Origin: Litorivita sp040371945 | Lineage (GTDB): Bacteria > Pseudomonadota > Alphaproteobacteria > Rhodobacterales > Rhodobacteraceae | Direction: 5' to 3' | Assembly (NCBI RefSeq): GCF_040371945.1 | Contig: NZ_BAABWS010000005.1 | Coordinates: forward strand, 32,620 to 96,619 | Length of the DNA: 64,000 nt | In this document: positions 16,611 to 24,119 of the stretch, piece by piece | How the letters are laid out: each line of letters opens with the position of its first letter | How positions within the stretch are numbered: position 1 is the stretch's first letter | Translations under genes and position numbers: made by a program | The notes under the pieces: generated by a model | Databases searched by the model: none | Told to the model about the DNA's origin: nothing | Seen by the model: the letters and a program-made list of their open reading frames with translations, nothing else

Positions 16611-17204
16611 TTAAGCCGCCCTCCGGTCATCGAGTTCCATCAGCGCATCGAGCGGCACGCGATAGGGCTGCATGGCGTCGAAATCCTCGCAATTGCCGCA
16701 GTTCTGGACGATCGCGAAGGTATCGCAGGCATCCTTGAGGATGACCCGGAAGGTGCCGCCAAGACCTGAAGGCACCTCGTAGGTTCCGCCGATCAGATAG
16801 TCCGAGGCCCGGCGCACGAAGACGCGGATGCTGTGGCCATCGGTGGCGAGCCGGATCGCCCCCTGCCCCCGGTCGATGAGCACCTGCACATCGTCGAGAA
16901 TGTCGGTGTAGAATTGGCCGGTCAGATCGCGAAACGCCATGCGGCGCTGCGCCATCCAATCGGTGTCGCGAAACGGGTTCATGCCGTCGGCAAAGGCGAA
17001 GGACGGATCGGCCTGTTCGGTCGTGACGATGCGGGTGGTTGTGCCGTCGATGCCGTTCGAGCGCAGATGCACGCCGTTGCCGACGATGAGGATCAGGGCC
17101 GGCCTGTCCACGGGTCCGGTCCAGTTGGGCAGGAAGGTCTTGCAGGCGCGCGCATGCGCAATCTGCGCCGCAACTGCGGAGGTAGAGAACTTGAGAATAG
17201 CCAT
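16611..17204 (-). CDS. DUF3085 family protein
   Basis: The protein is 197 residues from ATG at 17204 (MAILKFSTSAVAAQIAHARA). The C-terminal NCGNCEDFDAMQPYRVPLDA signature and GNGVHLRSNGIDG are typical of DUF3085, a family confined mostly to conjugative plasmids and phages, where it is sometimes found fused into large polyvalent antirestriction proteins. Here it is a stand-alone gene between the ParB-like gene and DUF6927. Function is unknown. Confidence 0.75.
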   Translation of the reverse strand: MAILKFSTSAVAAQIAHARACKTFLPNWTGPVDRPALILIVGNGVHLRSNGIDGTTTRIVTTEQADPSFAFADGMNPFRDTDWMAQRRMAFRDLTGQFYTDILDDVQVLIDRGQGAIRLATDGHSIRVFVRRASDYLIGGTYEVPSGLGGTFRVILKDACDTFAIVQNCGNCEDFDAMQPYRVPLDALMELDDRRAA

Positions 17205-17278
17205 GGGGATGTCTTTCGGTTGAGTGTGGGAGGATCGACCCGCGCGGGCGGCATGGCTCGCGCGGGTCGCGTTTGGAC

Positions 17279-19261
17279 TCAGGCCGCTCGCGCGACCTCG
17301 CTGTCAGGCTCGGGGGTTTCCTCAATGGGTTCCGCCTCATCACAGGCGACACCGGCGGTCTGCATCATCGGCGGGCACCAGGCGGCCACGGCGGCACGCT
17401 GTGCGTCGGTGAGCGTGGCGAAGGGCTCGGCGAAGAGCTTGTCGCAGAAGGCGACGATCTCCTTCTTACTCGACGAGGCCAGCGTCACCGCCTCCTGGGC
17501 GAGGCCTAGATCCTCCCCGACGATCTTCAAGAGCCAGGCCTTCTTGAAGCGATTGAAGAGCGCCGCGTTCGGCGCCCAATGCGCTCGGATGTCGGGCATG
17601 ATCTCGATCTCGAAGTCATGCATCAGGCTGTCGCGCTGGCGGTCCTGCGCGAAGCAGGACTGCGTGGTGCTGGCGGTTGCAAAAGCGACGAGCTTGGCCT
17701 TCTCGCCTGCCTCCAGCGCGCGAAACGCCGCGAACTGATCGGCAGGGGACCGGGTGTCATCGAGCCAGGAAAGGTCAAGCGCATCATGCGCCGCCGCCAC
17801 CTGCTCAAGCGAGGTCTCGTCGATCTCGTCCATCTTGGCGTGGCTACGGTATTCCCTGCGGGCCTCGACCTTGATCGCCTGCGTGACGCTCATCCCGGTG
17901 CCCAGGACGTCGCTGACAAGCTTGAACAGCGACAGATCGAGCGTGGCCTCAGGATGCAGCGCCATCGCTGCCCCGAGCGCCATCGCCCGCTCGGTCTTGA
18001 GGTCCTCGGCCAATGAGGCCGGGTAGCTGATTTCCCCGGCGTCCGGGGCCTCCTCCCCGGTCGGGTTGGCCGAGGAGCCGCGCGCGCCCTCTTCTTTCGC
18101 GGTGTCATCCGGACGCACAAGGCCAACATGAAACGTCACCTGTCCACTCGACCAGGACGCAATCACGCCTGCACGGGCGAGATCCTCGGTGCTGTAGGCT
18201 TCCTGCAGGTCGCGGGCTTCCTCTTCCAAGGCGTCCACGCGGTCGTAGAGCGCATTGTAGGCATCGTCTGCGAGCCCCTCATCTTCCATCTCGAGCTGGA
18301 GTTGCTCGAGCTCGGTGGTGATCTCGTCGATGCGCTTTTGGGCGGCCTCATCTGGCTCGATCGGGCCGGGATAGACGCGGCCGTAGTCGACCATAGTCGC
18401 ATAATCATAGCGCACCATCGCATCCGCCCAGGCAAAGCCCAGTTTTGCGCGGGCCTCTTCGGCGACGGCACTGAGTTTTTCAAGCAAGATGGTCTCGACC
18501 AGCGCGGCGTCCTCGAGCACGGAATGCTCTTCCAGGAGATCGGCCGCGATGGCCCCACCCCGCGCTTCGTAGTCCTCGCGCACAAAGGCCCCGATATCAT
18601 CGCTGACCTGCACACCGCGGGATTTGAGCGCCTGACGGACGGTGTAGGCCTGCAGGTAGCTGTCTTCCTTGGTCAGCGCCTCATAGACCTCCTTCTGCAC
18701 CTCCTGGCTCGGGTGCTCGGCAAAGGCCTTCATCGTGTCGAGCGTGATCGTCTTGGCCCGGGCCGCGGCGCGGATGTCGGGGTGGATCAGGCCATAACGC
18801 AACCGGCCTTTGACGGCGGCAACCGTCGTGCCGAAGGTCTTTGCGATGGTCTCGGGCGTCTGGCCGTCGACTTCCATCATCCGGGCGAAAGCCTCGAACT
18901 CGTCGATGGCATTCATCGGCGCTTGCGTGATGTTCTCGGCGAGCGACAGAGCCGTGGTGAGGTCGCACTCCTCAGGGATAAGGCGGCACTCGATCTTGGT
19001 CTTCGCCGTGAAGCCCTTGGCGGCTTTGTCGGCAACCAGTTCCTTCAGCGCGGCATGGCGTCGACCGCCTGCGAGTACGGCATATTTGCCGTCGATCTTC
19101 TGAACCAGGAGCGGCTGGAGGAGACCCAGCACCGCAATGCTGGCTTTCAGATGTGCGATGTTCTCGGGGTCGTAGGTTTCGGGGGAGTTGCTGCGGACGT
19201 TGGCGGGGTGGGCTGTCAGATCGCCGATGGCGACGGAAGCGGGATTGAAACTTGCGGTCAT
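17279..19261 (-). CDS. large ParB/RepB/Spo0J-domain protein, not the partition ParB
   Basis: The protein is 660 residues. The ParB nucleotide-binding domain covers about residues 10-115 (LGLLQPLLVQKIDGKYAVLA, GGRRHAALKELV, and ALSLAENITQAPMNAIDEFE). It is followed by an HTH segment (ETIAKTFGTTVAAVKGRLRY), a long acidic coiled region (residues about 290-350) and a C-terminal part without recognised family. Canonical partition ParBs are about 300-350 residues; repB serves that role here. This type sits in accessory blocks and may act in DNA modification or antirestriction. That role is inference. Confidence 0.8.
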   Translation of the reverse strand: MTASFNPASVAIGDLTAHPANVRSNSPETYDPENIAHLKASIAVLGLLQPLLVQKIDGKYAVLAGGRRHAALKELVADKAAKGFTAKTKIECRLIPEECDLTTALSLAENITQAPMNAIDEFEAFARMMEVDGQTPETIAKTFGTTVAAVKGRLRYGLIHPDIRAAARAKTITLDTMKAFAEHPSQEVQKEVYEALTKEDSYLQAYTVRQALKSRGVQVSDDIGAFVREDYEARGGAIAADLLEEHSVLEDAALVETILLEKLSAVAEEARAKLGFAWADAMVRYDYATMVDYGRVYPGPIEPDEAAQKRIDEITTELEQLQLEMEDEGLADDAYNALYDRVDALEEEARDLQEAYSTEDLARAGVIASWSSGQVTFHVGLVRPDDTAKEEGARGSSANPTGEEAPDAGEISYPASLAEDLKTERAMALGAAMALHPEATLDLSLFKLVSDVLGTGMSVTQAIKVEARREYRSHAKMDEIDETSLEQVAAAHDALDLSWLDDTRSPADQFAAFRALEAGEKAKLVAFATASTTQSCFAQDRQRDSLMHDFEIEIMPDIRAHWAPNAALFNRFKKAWLLKIVGEDLGLAQEAVTLASSSKKEIVAFCDKLFAEPFATLTDAQRAAVAAWCPPMMQTAGVACDEAEPIEETPEPDSEVARAA

Positions 19262-19340
19262 GGGATATCCTTCTTGGTGAGTTAGATGCGGCCCGCGCCA
19301 TCAAGCGCGTGACCAATCCCCGGCATCGGGGATCACCACG

Positions 19341-19366
19341 ACAAAAGGCCCGCTTTGCCTTTTTGG
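19341..19366 (-). repeat. recurrent leader motif, copy 4 (before ParB-like gene)
   Basis: Minus strand: AAAGGCAAAGCGGGCCTTTT. Together with GGCCCGCT slightly upstream it can also form an 8-bp hairpin followed by TTTTG, so in this copy it resembles a terminator or attenuator. It is about 85 bases upstream of the start at 19261. Confidence 0.5.
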
Positions 19367-19418
19367 GGCAGCGGGCCTTCATCGTCTGAGATGTCAGGGG
19401 GAAGTGTCCCCTGCCCTT

Positions 19419-19808
19419 CTACCAGTCGCGCGCCAGCATGATGGTCAGCACGCGCATGGTGGTGGCCGGATTGTCTGGGGTCTCGGCCCCGTAGCGGAAG
19501 TCGGAATCCGCCTCATAGAGGTCGATTTTCCAGAACACGGTCTCGCCCCGGATCTCGACCGCTCCGAAATCATGCCAGCCCTCCGGGTCGTTCTCGGGTT
19601 CGAACGTGTCGAACGCCCCCGTGACATTCACCGCCTCGGCCATGAAGCCGTCCCCTGCCTCCATGAGCGATCGGGTGACGTGCATCCGGCCTTGGATAGG
19701 CGCCTCTGGTGCTATCCCGAGGCAGGCGAGCTTGCGGAAAGCGTCATTCTGAGCGGCGATTACGGCGGGGTCTGGGCGGTCTGTCAGAGGCTGTGCTGCG
19801 TTGGTCAT
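19419..19808 (-). CDS. DUF3768 family protein
   Basis: About 129 residues from ATG at 19808 (MTNAAQPLTDRPDPAVIAAQ). The family core is visible: NDAFRKLACLGI, EGWHDFGAVEIRGETVFWKI, DLYEADSDFRYGAE and ATTMRVLTIMLARDW at the very end. DUF3768 proteins are small, acidic, and common in the same plasmid block; no activity is known. Leader motif copy 5 lies about 35 bases upstream. Confidence 0.8.
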   Translation of the reverse strand: MTNAAQPLTDRPDPAVIAAQNDAFRKLACLGIAPEAPIQGRMHVTRSLMEAGDGFMAEAVNVTGAFDTFEPENDPEGWHDFGAVEIRGETVFWKIDLYEADSDFRYGAETPDNPATTMRVLTIMLARDW

Positions 19809-19838
19809 GGGTATGTCCTTTGAGAAGTTTGAAACACC

Positions 19839-19865
19839 CTTCTCAAAGCCTGCTTTCCCTTTGCC
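19839..19865 (-). repeat. recurrent leader motif, copy 5 (before DUF3768 gene)
   Basis: Minus strand: AAAGGGAAAGCAGGCTTTGA. It contains AAAGC-AG-GCTTT and closely matches copies 1, 3 and 4. It is about 35 bases upstream of the start at 19808. Confidence 0.5.
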
Positions 19866-19878
19866 GACACACATCCCC

Positions 19879-20817
19879 TCAAGCGGCCTGGTCGACCTCC
19901 CCTGCCCTGCCCGCCTCCGACCGTGCGATCAGGTAGTCGCAGGCGCGCTGCGCGTCAGCGGCGTGCTTGAAGATGGCGCCCTTGTCCGAGCGCAGAACGC
20001 GCAGCCAATTGTAGAGATACGCTGCATTCATCTCGAGCGTATGCGCCGTGAAGCCGAGCGTCTGACCAAGGAACACCGAGGTCAGCTCGCCGACGATCTC
20101 TTCGCGGGCATAGGCCGTGTTGCCGAAGCGCGAGAGACCGTAGTCGCGGTTCAGCCGATGGCGCGCCTTGGTGGCATGGGCCAGTTCATGGGCCCAGACC
20201 CCGTAGAAGTTCCGCGGGTTTTCGAACCGCGAAATGGATGGCATGAACACCTTGTCTACAGGTGGCAAATAGTATGCTTCCGTCCCTGTGAAGACGGTCG
20301 TGATGTCGATGGCATCGAAAAACGCCTGCATGTGCGGGATGGGCTCGGACGGCGGATGCTCGGGCGCGGGCTCCGGATCGGGGAAGAAGCTGTCGGGTAG
20401 GCCATCGATCTGGCAGGCGTTGAACACGCGGTAGGATTTCTGGAAGCGGAACACGCGGGCCTCCTCGGAGCGATCATCCCTCTCCCCGTGGTCATCCTCG
20501 CCGCCGGCGTCTTTCCGGCTCTGGCCGTAATAGACGACTACAGAGGATTTCTCACCCTTGCGCACCTTTGCATCCAACGCATTGGCCTGAGGCAGTGTCA
20601 TCCAGAATGGCGAGCTGTGGCCCGCCATCACGGTGCGCATGGTCAGCAGGAAGTTGTTCACCCCCTGGTAGGGCTCACCGCCCACGCGCAGGGGGCGTGA
20701 GCTGCCGCCTGCGGTCCAGGGCTTGCGCCACGGCAAGACGCCGCGCTCGATGATGCGGATGATTTCGTTTGTGATGACCTCGGAGGCATCGAATTTGGGC
20801 GTGCGGGATCGGGCCAT
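19879..20817 (-). CDS. ArdC-like antirestriction protein with zincin metalloprotease domain
   Basis: About 312 residues from ATG at 20817 (MARSRTPKFDASEVITNEII). The N-terminal ArdC ssDNA-binding domain is marked by RGVLPWRKPW, YQGVNNFLLT, FWMTLPQANALDAKVRKGEK and VVVYYGQ. Residues about 200-225 carry the zinc-protease motif HELAHATKARHRLN (HExxH). ArdC/TraC proteins bind incoming single-stranded plasmid DNA and protect it from restriction. A Pro- and Asp-rich linker joins the two domains. It is transcribed in the same direction as the DUF3768 gene, 70 bases apart. Confidence 0.88.
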   Translation of the reverse strand: MARSRTPKFDASEVITNEIIRIIERGVLPWRKPWTAGGSSRPLRVGGEPYQGVNNFLLTMRTVMAGHSSPFWMTLPQANALDAKVRKGEKSSVVVYYGQSRKDAGGEDDHGERDDRSEEARVFRFQKSYRVFNACQIDGLPDSFFPDPEPAPEHPPSEPIPHMQAFFDAIDITTVFTGTEAYYLPPVDKVFMPSISRFENPRNFYGVWAHELAHATKARHRLNRDYGLSRFGNTAYAREEIVGELTSVFLGQTLGFTAHTLEMNAAYLYNWLRVLRSDKGAIFKHAADAQRACDYLIARSEAGRAGEVDQAA

Positions 20818-20857
20818 GGCTGGCCTCCTTTCGAGTGTTGGTGAGAGGGAATGGTGA

Positions 20858-21343
20858 TCAGGTTGACTGGCGGGGGCGCGGATCGTTGGCGATCCTGGCA
20901 CCGAGGGCTTCGACCATGTCGATGTAGGTGGTCAGCGAGACGGAGCTGCCAGGACCGCAAGGGTCAGGATCGACCGATCCGTCCCGCGCCACCCGCGGCA
21001 GGTTCGCGATGGCGATGACGTCACTGATGGGTCGGATATCGATGAACGGGGTTCCTCGTGCGACCGCGAGGGCAGCCAAGGGAAAGCGCTCGATCGGCGC
21101 GAAACTCGACACGGTGGTCCAACCGAGATGGAGGAATGTCCCACCGTCTCCGCAGATCACATGCGCATTTGGCAATGACGCGGCCTGCTTGAGATAGCCG
21201 AGATCGCGGAGAATGGCCGTCCGCTCGAGCTGCCGTGCCAGCTCCTTCTCGCCGGTTCGGCGCAGCTCTCTATGTCGCCACCGGGAGGCGGCGGTTGCGC
21301 GGAGCACGCGCAAGACACCTGTTTGCATGGGAATGCCCTTCAT
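20858..21343 (-). CDS. conserved hypothetical protein of the antirestriction block
   Basis: The protein is 161 residues; ATG at 21343 (MKGIPMQTGVL) or at 21328. An Arg-rich N-terminal helix (RATAASRWRHRELRRTGEKE) is followed by a mixed fold (HVICGDGGTFLHLGWTTVSS, FIDIRPISDVIAIANLPRVA). No family is recognised. It is the first gene of the minus-strand series leading into ArdC and carries a divergent copy of the leader motif upstream. Confidence 0.5.
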   Translation of the reverse strand: MKGIPMQTGVLRVLRATAASRWRHRELRRTGEKELARQLERTAILRDLGYLKQAASLPNAHVICGDGGTFLHLGWTTVSSFAPIERFPLAALAVARGTPFIDIRPISDVIAIANLPRVARDGSVDPDPCGPGSSVSLTTYIDMVEALGARIANDPRPRQST

Positions 21344-21729
21344 CCGGAACGGCAGACCGGAACCCGGCCCGGACCCATCTGAGGGACCCCAAAGGCCCTC
21401 ATCCGTCGGTCACAAAACCCGAAGAACACTTTCACTTTTCACCAGCCAACTGGTCCGGGGTAATGGCCGAGGGTCCAACACCACCGCGGACCCCAGTGAC
21501 TGCATGCAGTAAGTGGCGGTTCCGATCCAAGATCGGCAAGCTATATCGGTAACTCCGGTCCGACTGCTGCAGTCTTTCTCATATTATCAATAACTTATCT
21601 GACGTTCTCGATCGGCAAATGCGCTCCAACGGCGACTTCTCAAGCCCAAAAATCAGGATTTGCTTCGTTCAGAGCAATGCAGCGTTACGGATTAGCATGG
21701 GAAAAGAAGTCACATTACCTCCTGACAGC
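21344..21729. other. intergenic region without a gene
   Basis: About 385 bases between the divergent antirestriction block and the Xre/RES genes. It holds one weak copy of the leader motif (21411-21442) and nothing else I can support; reading frames here have no recognisable product. Confidence 0.5.
21411..21442 (-). repeat. recurrent leader motif, copy 6 (divergent)
   Basis: Minus strand: AAAAGTGAAAGTGTTCTTCG, then GGTTTTG. The first half (AAAAGTGAAAG) is identical to copy 3, while the dyad core is degenerate. It lies about 70 bases upstream of the start at 21343. Confidence 0.35.
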
Positions 21730-21758
21730 TTGAATTTCGGCAATATTGCCGCTATATA
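21730..21758 (+). promoter_or_regulatory. promoter and operator of the Xre/RES toxin-antitoxin pair
   Basis: A -35 TTGAAT (21730-21735) and a -10 TATATA (21753-21758) are separated by 17 bases. A perfect 14-bp palindrome, CGGCAATATTGCCG, fills the spacer at 21738-21751. The start codon is 30 bases further on. Xre-type antitoxins repress their own operon, so the palindrome is the probable operator. Confidence 0.75.
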
Positions 21759-21787
21759 CCGTCAGTATCACTGTAGGAGCATAGATC

Positions 21788-22138
21788 ATGCACATCACGA
21801 ACTTTGCTGAAGCCGGGCAATTCGAACCGCGCAAGATCGCCGCGGTACTACGCACATCAGCAGAAGAGATCGCATTGACCGTCGGCTTGGGCAAGGACGC
21901 GCTGCAGAGGCGAGCCCGCATCGGTTCGGACAAAACGCAGCGTCGCCTGCGCGAATTGGTAGAGGTGCTGAACAAAGTCGAACGCCGCTTCGGCTCGGAA
22001 TTGATGGCCTATGCATGGTACCGGTCAGAGCCCCTGCCCGGCTTTGATGGCCGAACAGCCATGCAGCTGGTTCAGGAAGGCAAAGCTCAGCAAGTTCTGG
22101 AATACATCGATGCGGTCGATGCGGGCGTCTTTGCCTGA
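21788..22138 (+). CDS. Xre/MbcA/ParS-type antitoxin (DUF2384)
   Basis: The protein is 116 residues. An N-terminal helix-turn-helix-like region (FEPRKIAAVLRTSAEEIALT) precedes the DUF2384 toxin-binding part (RRLRELVEVLNKVERRFGSE, then FDGRTAMQLVQEGKAQQVLE and YIDAVDAGVFA). It neutralises the RES toxin encoded next, whose ATG overlaps this stop codon. Such pairs stabilise plasmids. Confidence 0.88.
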   Translation: MHITNFAEAGQFEPRKIAAVLRTSAEEIALTVGLGKDALQRRARIGSDKTQRRLRELVEVLNKVERRFGSELMAYAWYRSEPLPGFDGRTAMQLVQEGKAQQVLEYIDAVDAGVFA

Positions 22139-22650
22139 TGCCCCTGAAAGATGGACGCTACGCAGGGCCACTCTATCGCGCCCTGAACCCGGTCTATGCG
22201 CGTGAACCTCTGTCCGGACGAGGCGCCGAACTCTATGGAGGGCGCTTTAATGCCAAGGGCACCCCTGCCCTCTACACCTCGCTGGATCCCGCGACCGCTC
22301 TTAGAGAAGCCAACCAGGTCGGCAGTCTGCAACCCACGATCCTGGTGTCCTACAATGCTGACCTTGGGCCTATTTTCGATACCCGCGATCAGGACGGACT
22401 TGACCGGTATAACGCGACCGAGGCGATGCTTGTCGATCCTGCATGGCGCATGAAGATGCTCGATGGCCAACCTGTGCCGACACAGGATTTAGCACGCGCC
22501 CTCATAGCGGATCGGTTTGCGGGGCTTCTGATCCAGAGTTTTGCGAAGGGCGCGTCATCATCGGACTTGAACATCGTTTTGTGGGTCTGGACTGACAATA
22601 CCGGTTCTTTGGAAGTGGTGGATGATGAAGAGCGGCTGTCACGCATGTGA
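22138..22650 (+). CDS. RES-domain toxin (NAD+-degrading family)
   Basis: The protein is 170 residues. The conserved residues of the RES fold are visible: YRALNPVYA near the start (Arg), GAELYGGRFNAKGTPALYTS (Arg-Phe and Tyr) and ATALREANQ (Glu). RES toxins such as MbcT degrade NAD+ and cause growth arrest or death. The gene follows its antitoxin in a four-base overlap and converges with repC across the parS-like region. Confidence 0.88.
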   Translation: MPLKDGRYAGPLYRALNPVYAREPLSGRGAELYGGRFNAKGTPALYTSLDPATALREANQVGSLQPTILVSYNADLGPIFDTRDQDGLDRYNATEAMLVDPAWRMKMLDGQPVPTQDLARALIADRFAGLLIQSFAKGASSSDLNIVLWVWTDNTGSLEVVDDEERLSRM

Positions 22651-22674
22651 GTTGTGAGACTTGGTGCCTGATCT

Positions 22675-22690
22675 GTCCACCGCGGTGGAC
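22675..22690. repeat. parS-like centromere palindrome, site 1
   Basis: This is a perfect 16-bp palindrome, GTCCACCGCGGTGGAC. It matches the usual repABC centromere pattern (GTTNNCNGCNGNNAAC) except at the symmetric positions 3 and 14, where C/G replace T/A. An identical second copy lies 132 bases away, and both are just downstream of repC. It is the likely RepB binding site for plasmid segregation. Confidence 0.75.
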
Positions 22691-22806
22691 ATCAGCGGGT
22701 CGGAGGAACACGGATTGACCGTGCGTTATCGCCCTAGTGTAATTGGCTCGGTCGCTTCGATGCACGTGGAGAGACCGCGCGTCATTGGGCTAGTTGCCGG
22801 TCAGAC

Positions 22807-22822
22807 GTCCACCGCGGTGGAC
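22807..22822. repeat. parS-like centromere palindrome, site 2
   Basis: It is identical to site 1 (GTCCACCGCGGTGGAC) and ends two bases before the repC stop codon. The 116 bases between the two sites are unique sequence with no gene. Two copies in one intergenic region support a centromere role. Confidence 0.75.
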
Positions 22823-22823
22823 A

Positions 22824-23879
22824 CTAGGCGGATTGCATAGCAGTTTTAGACAGACGCTTGATCAAAGCCACTGGATCAAATTGGTCTTGACGTTGGCCCA
22901 AGGTGATACTGTGAAAATACGCTCCAAAGTCCCGGATGCGTTTTCCAAGTTCTAGCATGATGAAAATCGCGCATGACGCTTTCTGAGCTCCTACTGCATC
23001 CTTGGCTTTCTCGAATGTTTCTGGGTGAATGCCCATCATGGGTGCAAGTGTTCGAGCATGGTTTTCAATGTCCAACCAGTCTCTAAGTCTCTCTGTGGAG
23101 AACGATGTCGCTTGATTACAGACTGAGGTTAGCAAGTCTGGTTTCAGAGCTTCATTGCCTATGTTGCTATCTAAATCTTTTTTTTCTTCTTCAGACTTAG
23201 ATTGGTGCCGGACAGTTTGTCCGTCATTGGCGGGCAATTCCATAGTTTCTGGTGAGTCATCTGGGGCATACAAACTCTGGCATTCGCTGTCCGTGTTGGC
23301 GAGCAGCGCGCGGTATTCGGACAGGCTCAGCTTCCTGCGTAGAGCTCTCCGTGCGTGGTTGATGAATGTGTTGCTTGGATCATGCTCTTCCAAATGGGCG
23401 AGCTTTGTAAGGATCTGTTTGCGGACAAATATCCGATCCCGCCGGTTGTTTTCCATCTCATGTGCGATGGCGATAAGCTCGTTCGCACGTTGGAGGAGGG
23501 GGGCTAGAGACAGTCCATAGCTGATGCATTGACCGCCGGATGAGCGAACGCGGTAGCGCTTTCGGTTCGAGCTGTCATTGCGCTTGATGAAACCGAGTTC
23601 AACGAAACGGTTTATGTGTCTGCGGAGGGTCCGTTCGTCGATTCCGCCGACGCGCTGGCAAATCGAGTTGTTGGACGCGAAAACCGTTTCGCCGTGGCCT
23701 GGTTTCAAGAAACTGAGCATTGCTTGAAGTGTTTGGATATGGCCAGGACGCAGACCGAACACGCTGCGGGCATCTCTCAGCGCCCTGAAGATGGTCCAAA
23801 TGTCGGTTTCAGCCGCAGAAATTGAGCCGCGTGATGCATCAGCACCAGCGGATCTGATCGATAGTTTTGTAAATGCCAT
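22824..23879 (-). CDS. repC: plasmid replication initiator RepC
   Basis: About 351 residues from ATG at 23879 (MAFTKLSIRS); the open frame to 23966 runs through the regulatory leader. RepC features are LRPGHIQTLQAMLSFLKPGH (winged-helix start), ASNNSICQRVGGIDERTLRR then HINRFVELGFIKRNDS (recognition part), and a helical C-terminal domain (residues about 240-330). The replication origin of repABC plasmids normally lies inside repC. It is translated from the repABC transcript after a leader that carries a candidate antisense RNA and an attenuator hairpin. Confidence 0.92.
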   Translation of the reverse strand: MAFTKLSIRSAGADASRGSISAAETDIWTIFRALRDARSVFGLRPGHIQTLQAMLSFLKPGHGETVFASNNSICQRVGGIDERTLRRHINRFVELGFIKRNDSSNRKRYRVRSSGGQCISYGLSLAPLLQRANELIAIAHEMENNRRDRIFVRKQILTKLAHLEEHDPSNTFINHARRALRRKLSLSEYRALLANTDSECQSLYAPDDSPETMELPANDGQTVRHQSKSEEEKKDLDSNIGNEALKPDLLTSVCNQATSFSTERLRDWLDIENHARTLAPMMGIHPETFEKAKDAVGAQKASCAIFIMLELGKRIRDFGAYFHSITLGQRQDQFDPVALIKRLSKTAMQSA

Positions 23880-23949
23880 GGCTTGTTCACGACGACCGTT
23901 CGGCCCACAACTTCCCAGTCTCTTCCCGAGATTTCGCTCAGAAAAAGGC

Positions 23950-23978
23950 AATAAAAATCCGTCCACCGAATCGGTGAC
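23950..23978 (-). terminator. candidate S-element attenuator in the repC leader
   Basis: On the minus strand, CACCGATTCGGTG forms a short hairpin followed by GGACGGATTTTTATTG. In repABC plasmids a terminator-like stem just upstream of repC is formed when the counter-transcribed RNA binds the leader, stopping repC expression. Position and shape fit, but the stem is short (six pairs with a tight loop). Confidence 0.4.
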
Positions 23979-24016
23979 TCTTGACCGGTTTGCTGGAGGT
24001 TGCTACATCATGAGTG

Positions 24017-24070
24017 CTAATCGAATGATGAGGGCTCTCCAGGGGAAACTTTGGGGGGCTCTTTTCTTTC
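24017..24070 (+). ncRNA. candidate repABC counter-transcribed (incompatibility) RNA
   Basis: On the plus strand, TTGACC (23981-23986) and an extended -10, TGC-TACATC (24002-24010), form a promoter with an 18-base spacer, directed against repB-repC. The transcript would start near 24017. CTCTCC and GGGGGG (24045-24058) can pair with wobbles, followed by CTCTTTTCTTTC, a possible terminator near 24070. A small antisense RNA in the repB-repC gap controls copy number and incompatibility in this plasmid family. The exact ends are estimated. Confidence 0.4.
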
Positions 24071-24119
24071 TGGTCTTCGCTTTTCTCCTCTGCTCGCGTT
24101 ACTCTGTGTGGCTCGGGGC

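Noticed and set aside
18128..19285. Plus-strand open frame of 385 codons
   Set aside because: Shadow of the ParB-like gene; the opposite strand shows clear ParB motifs.
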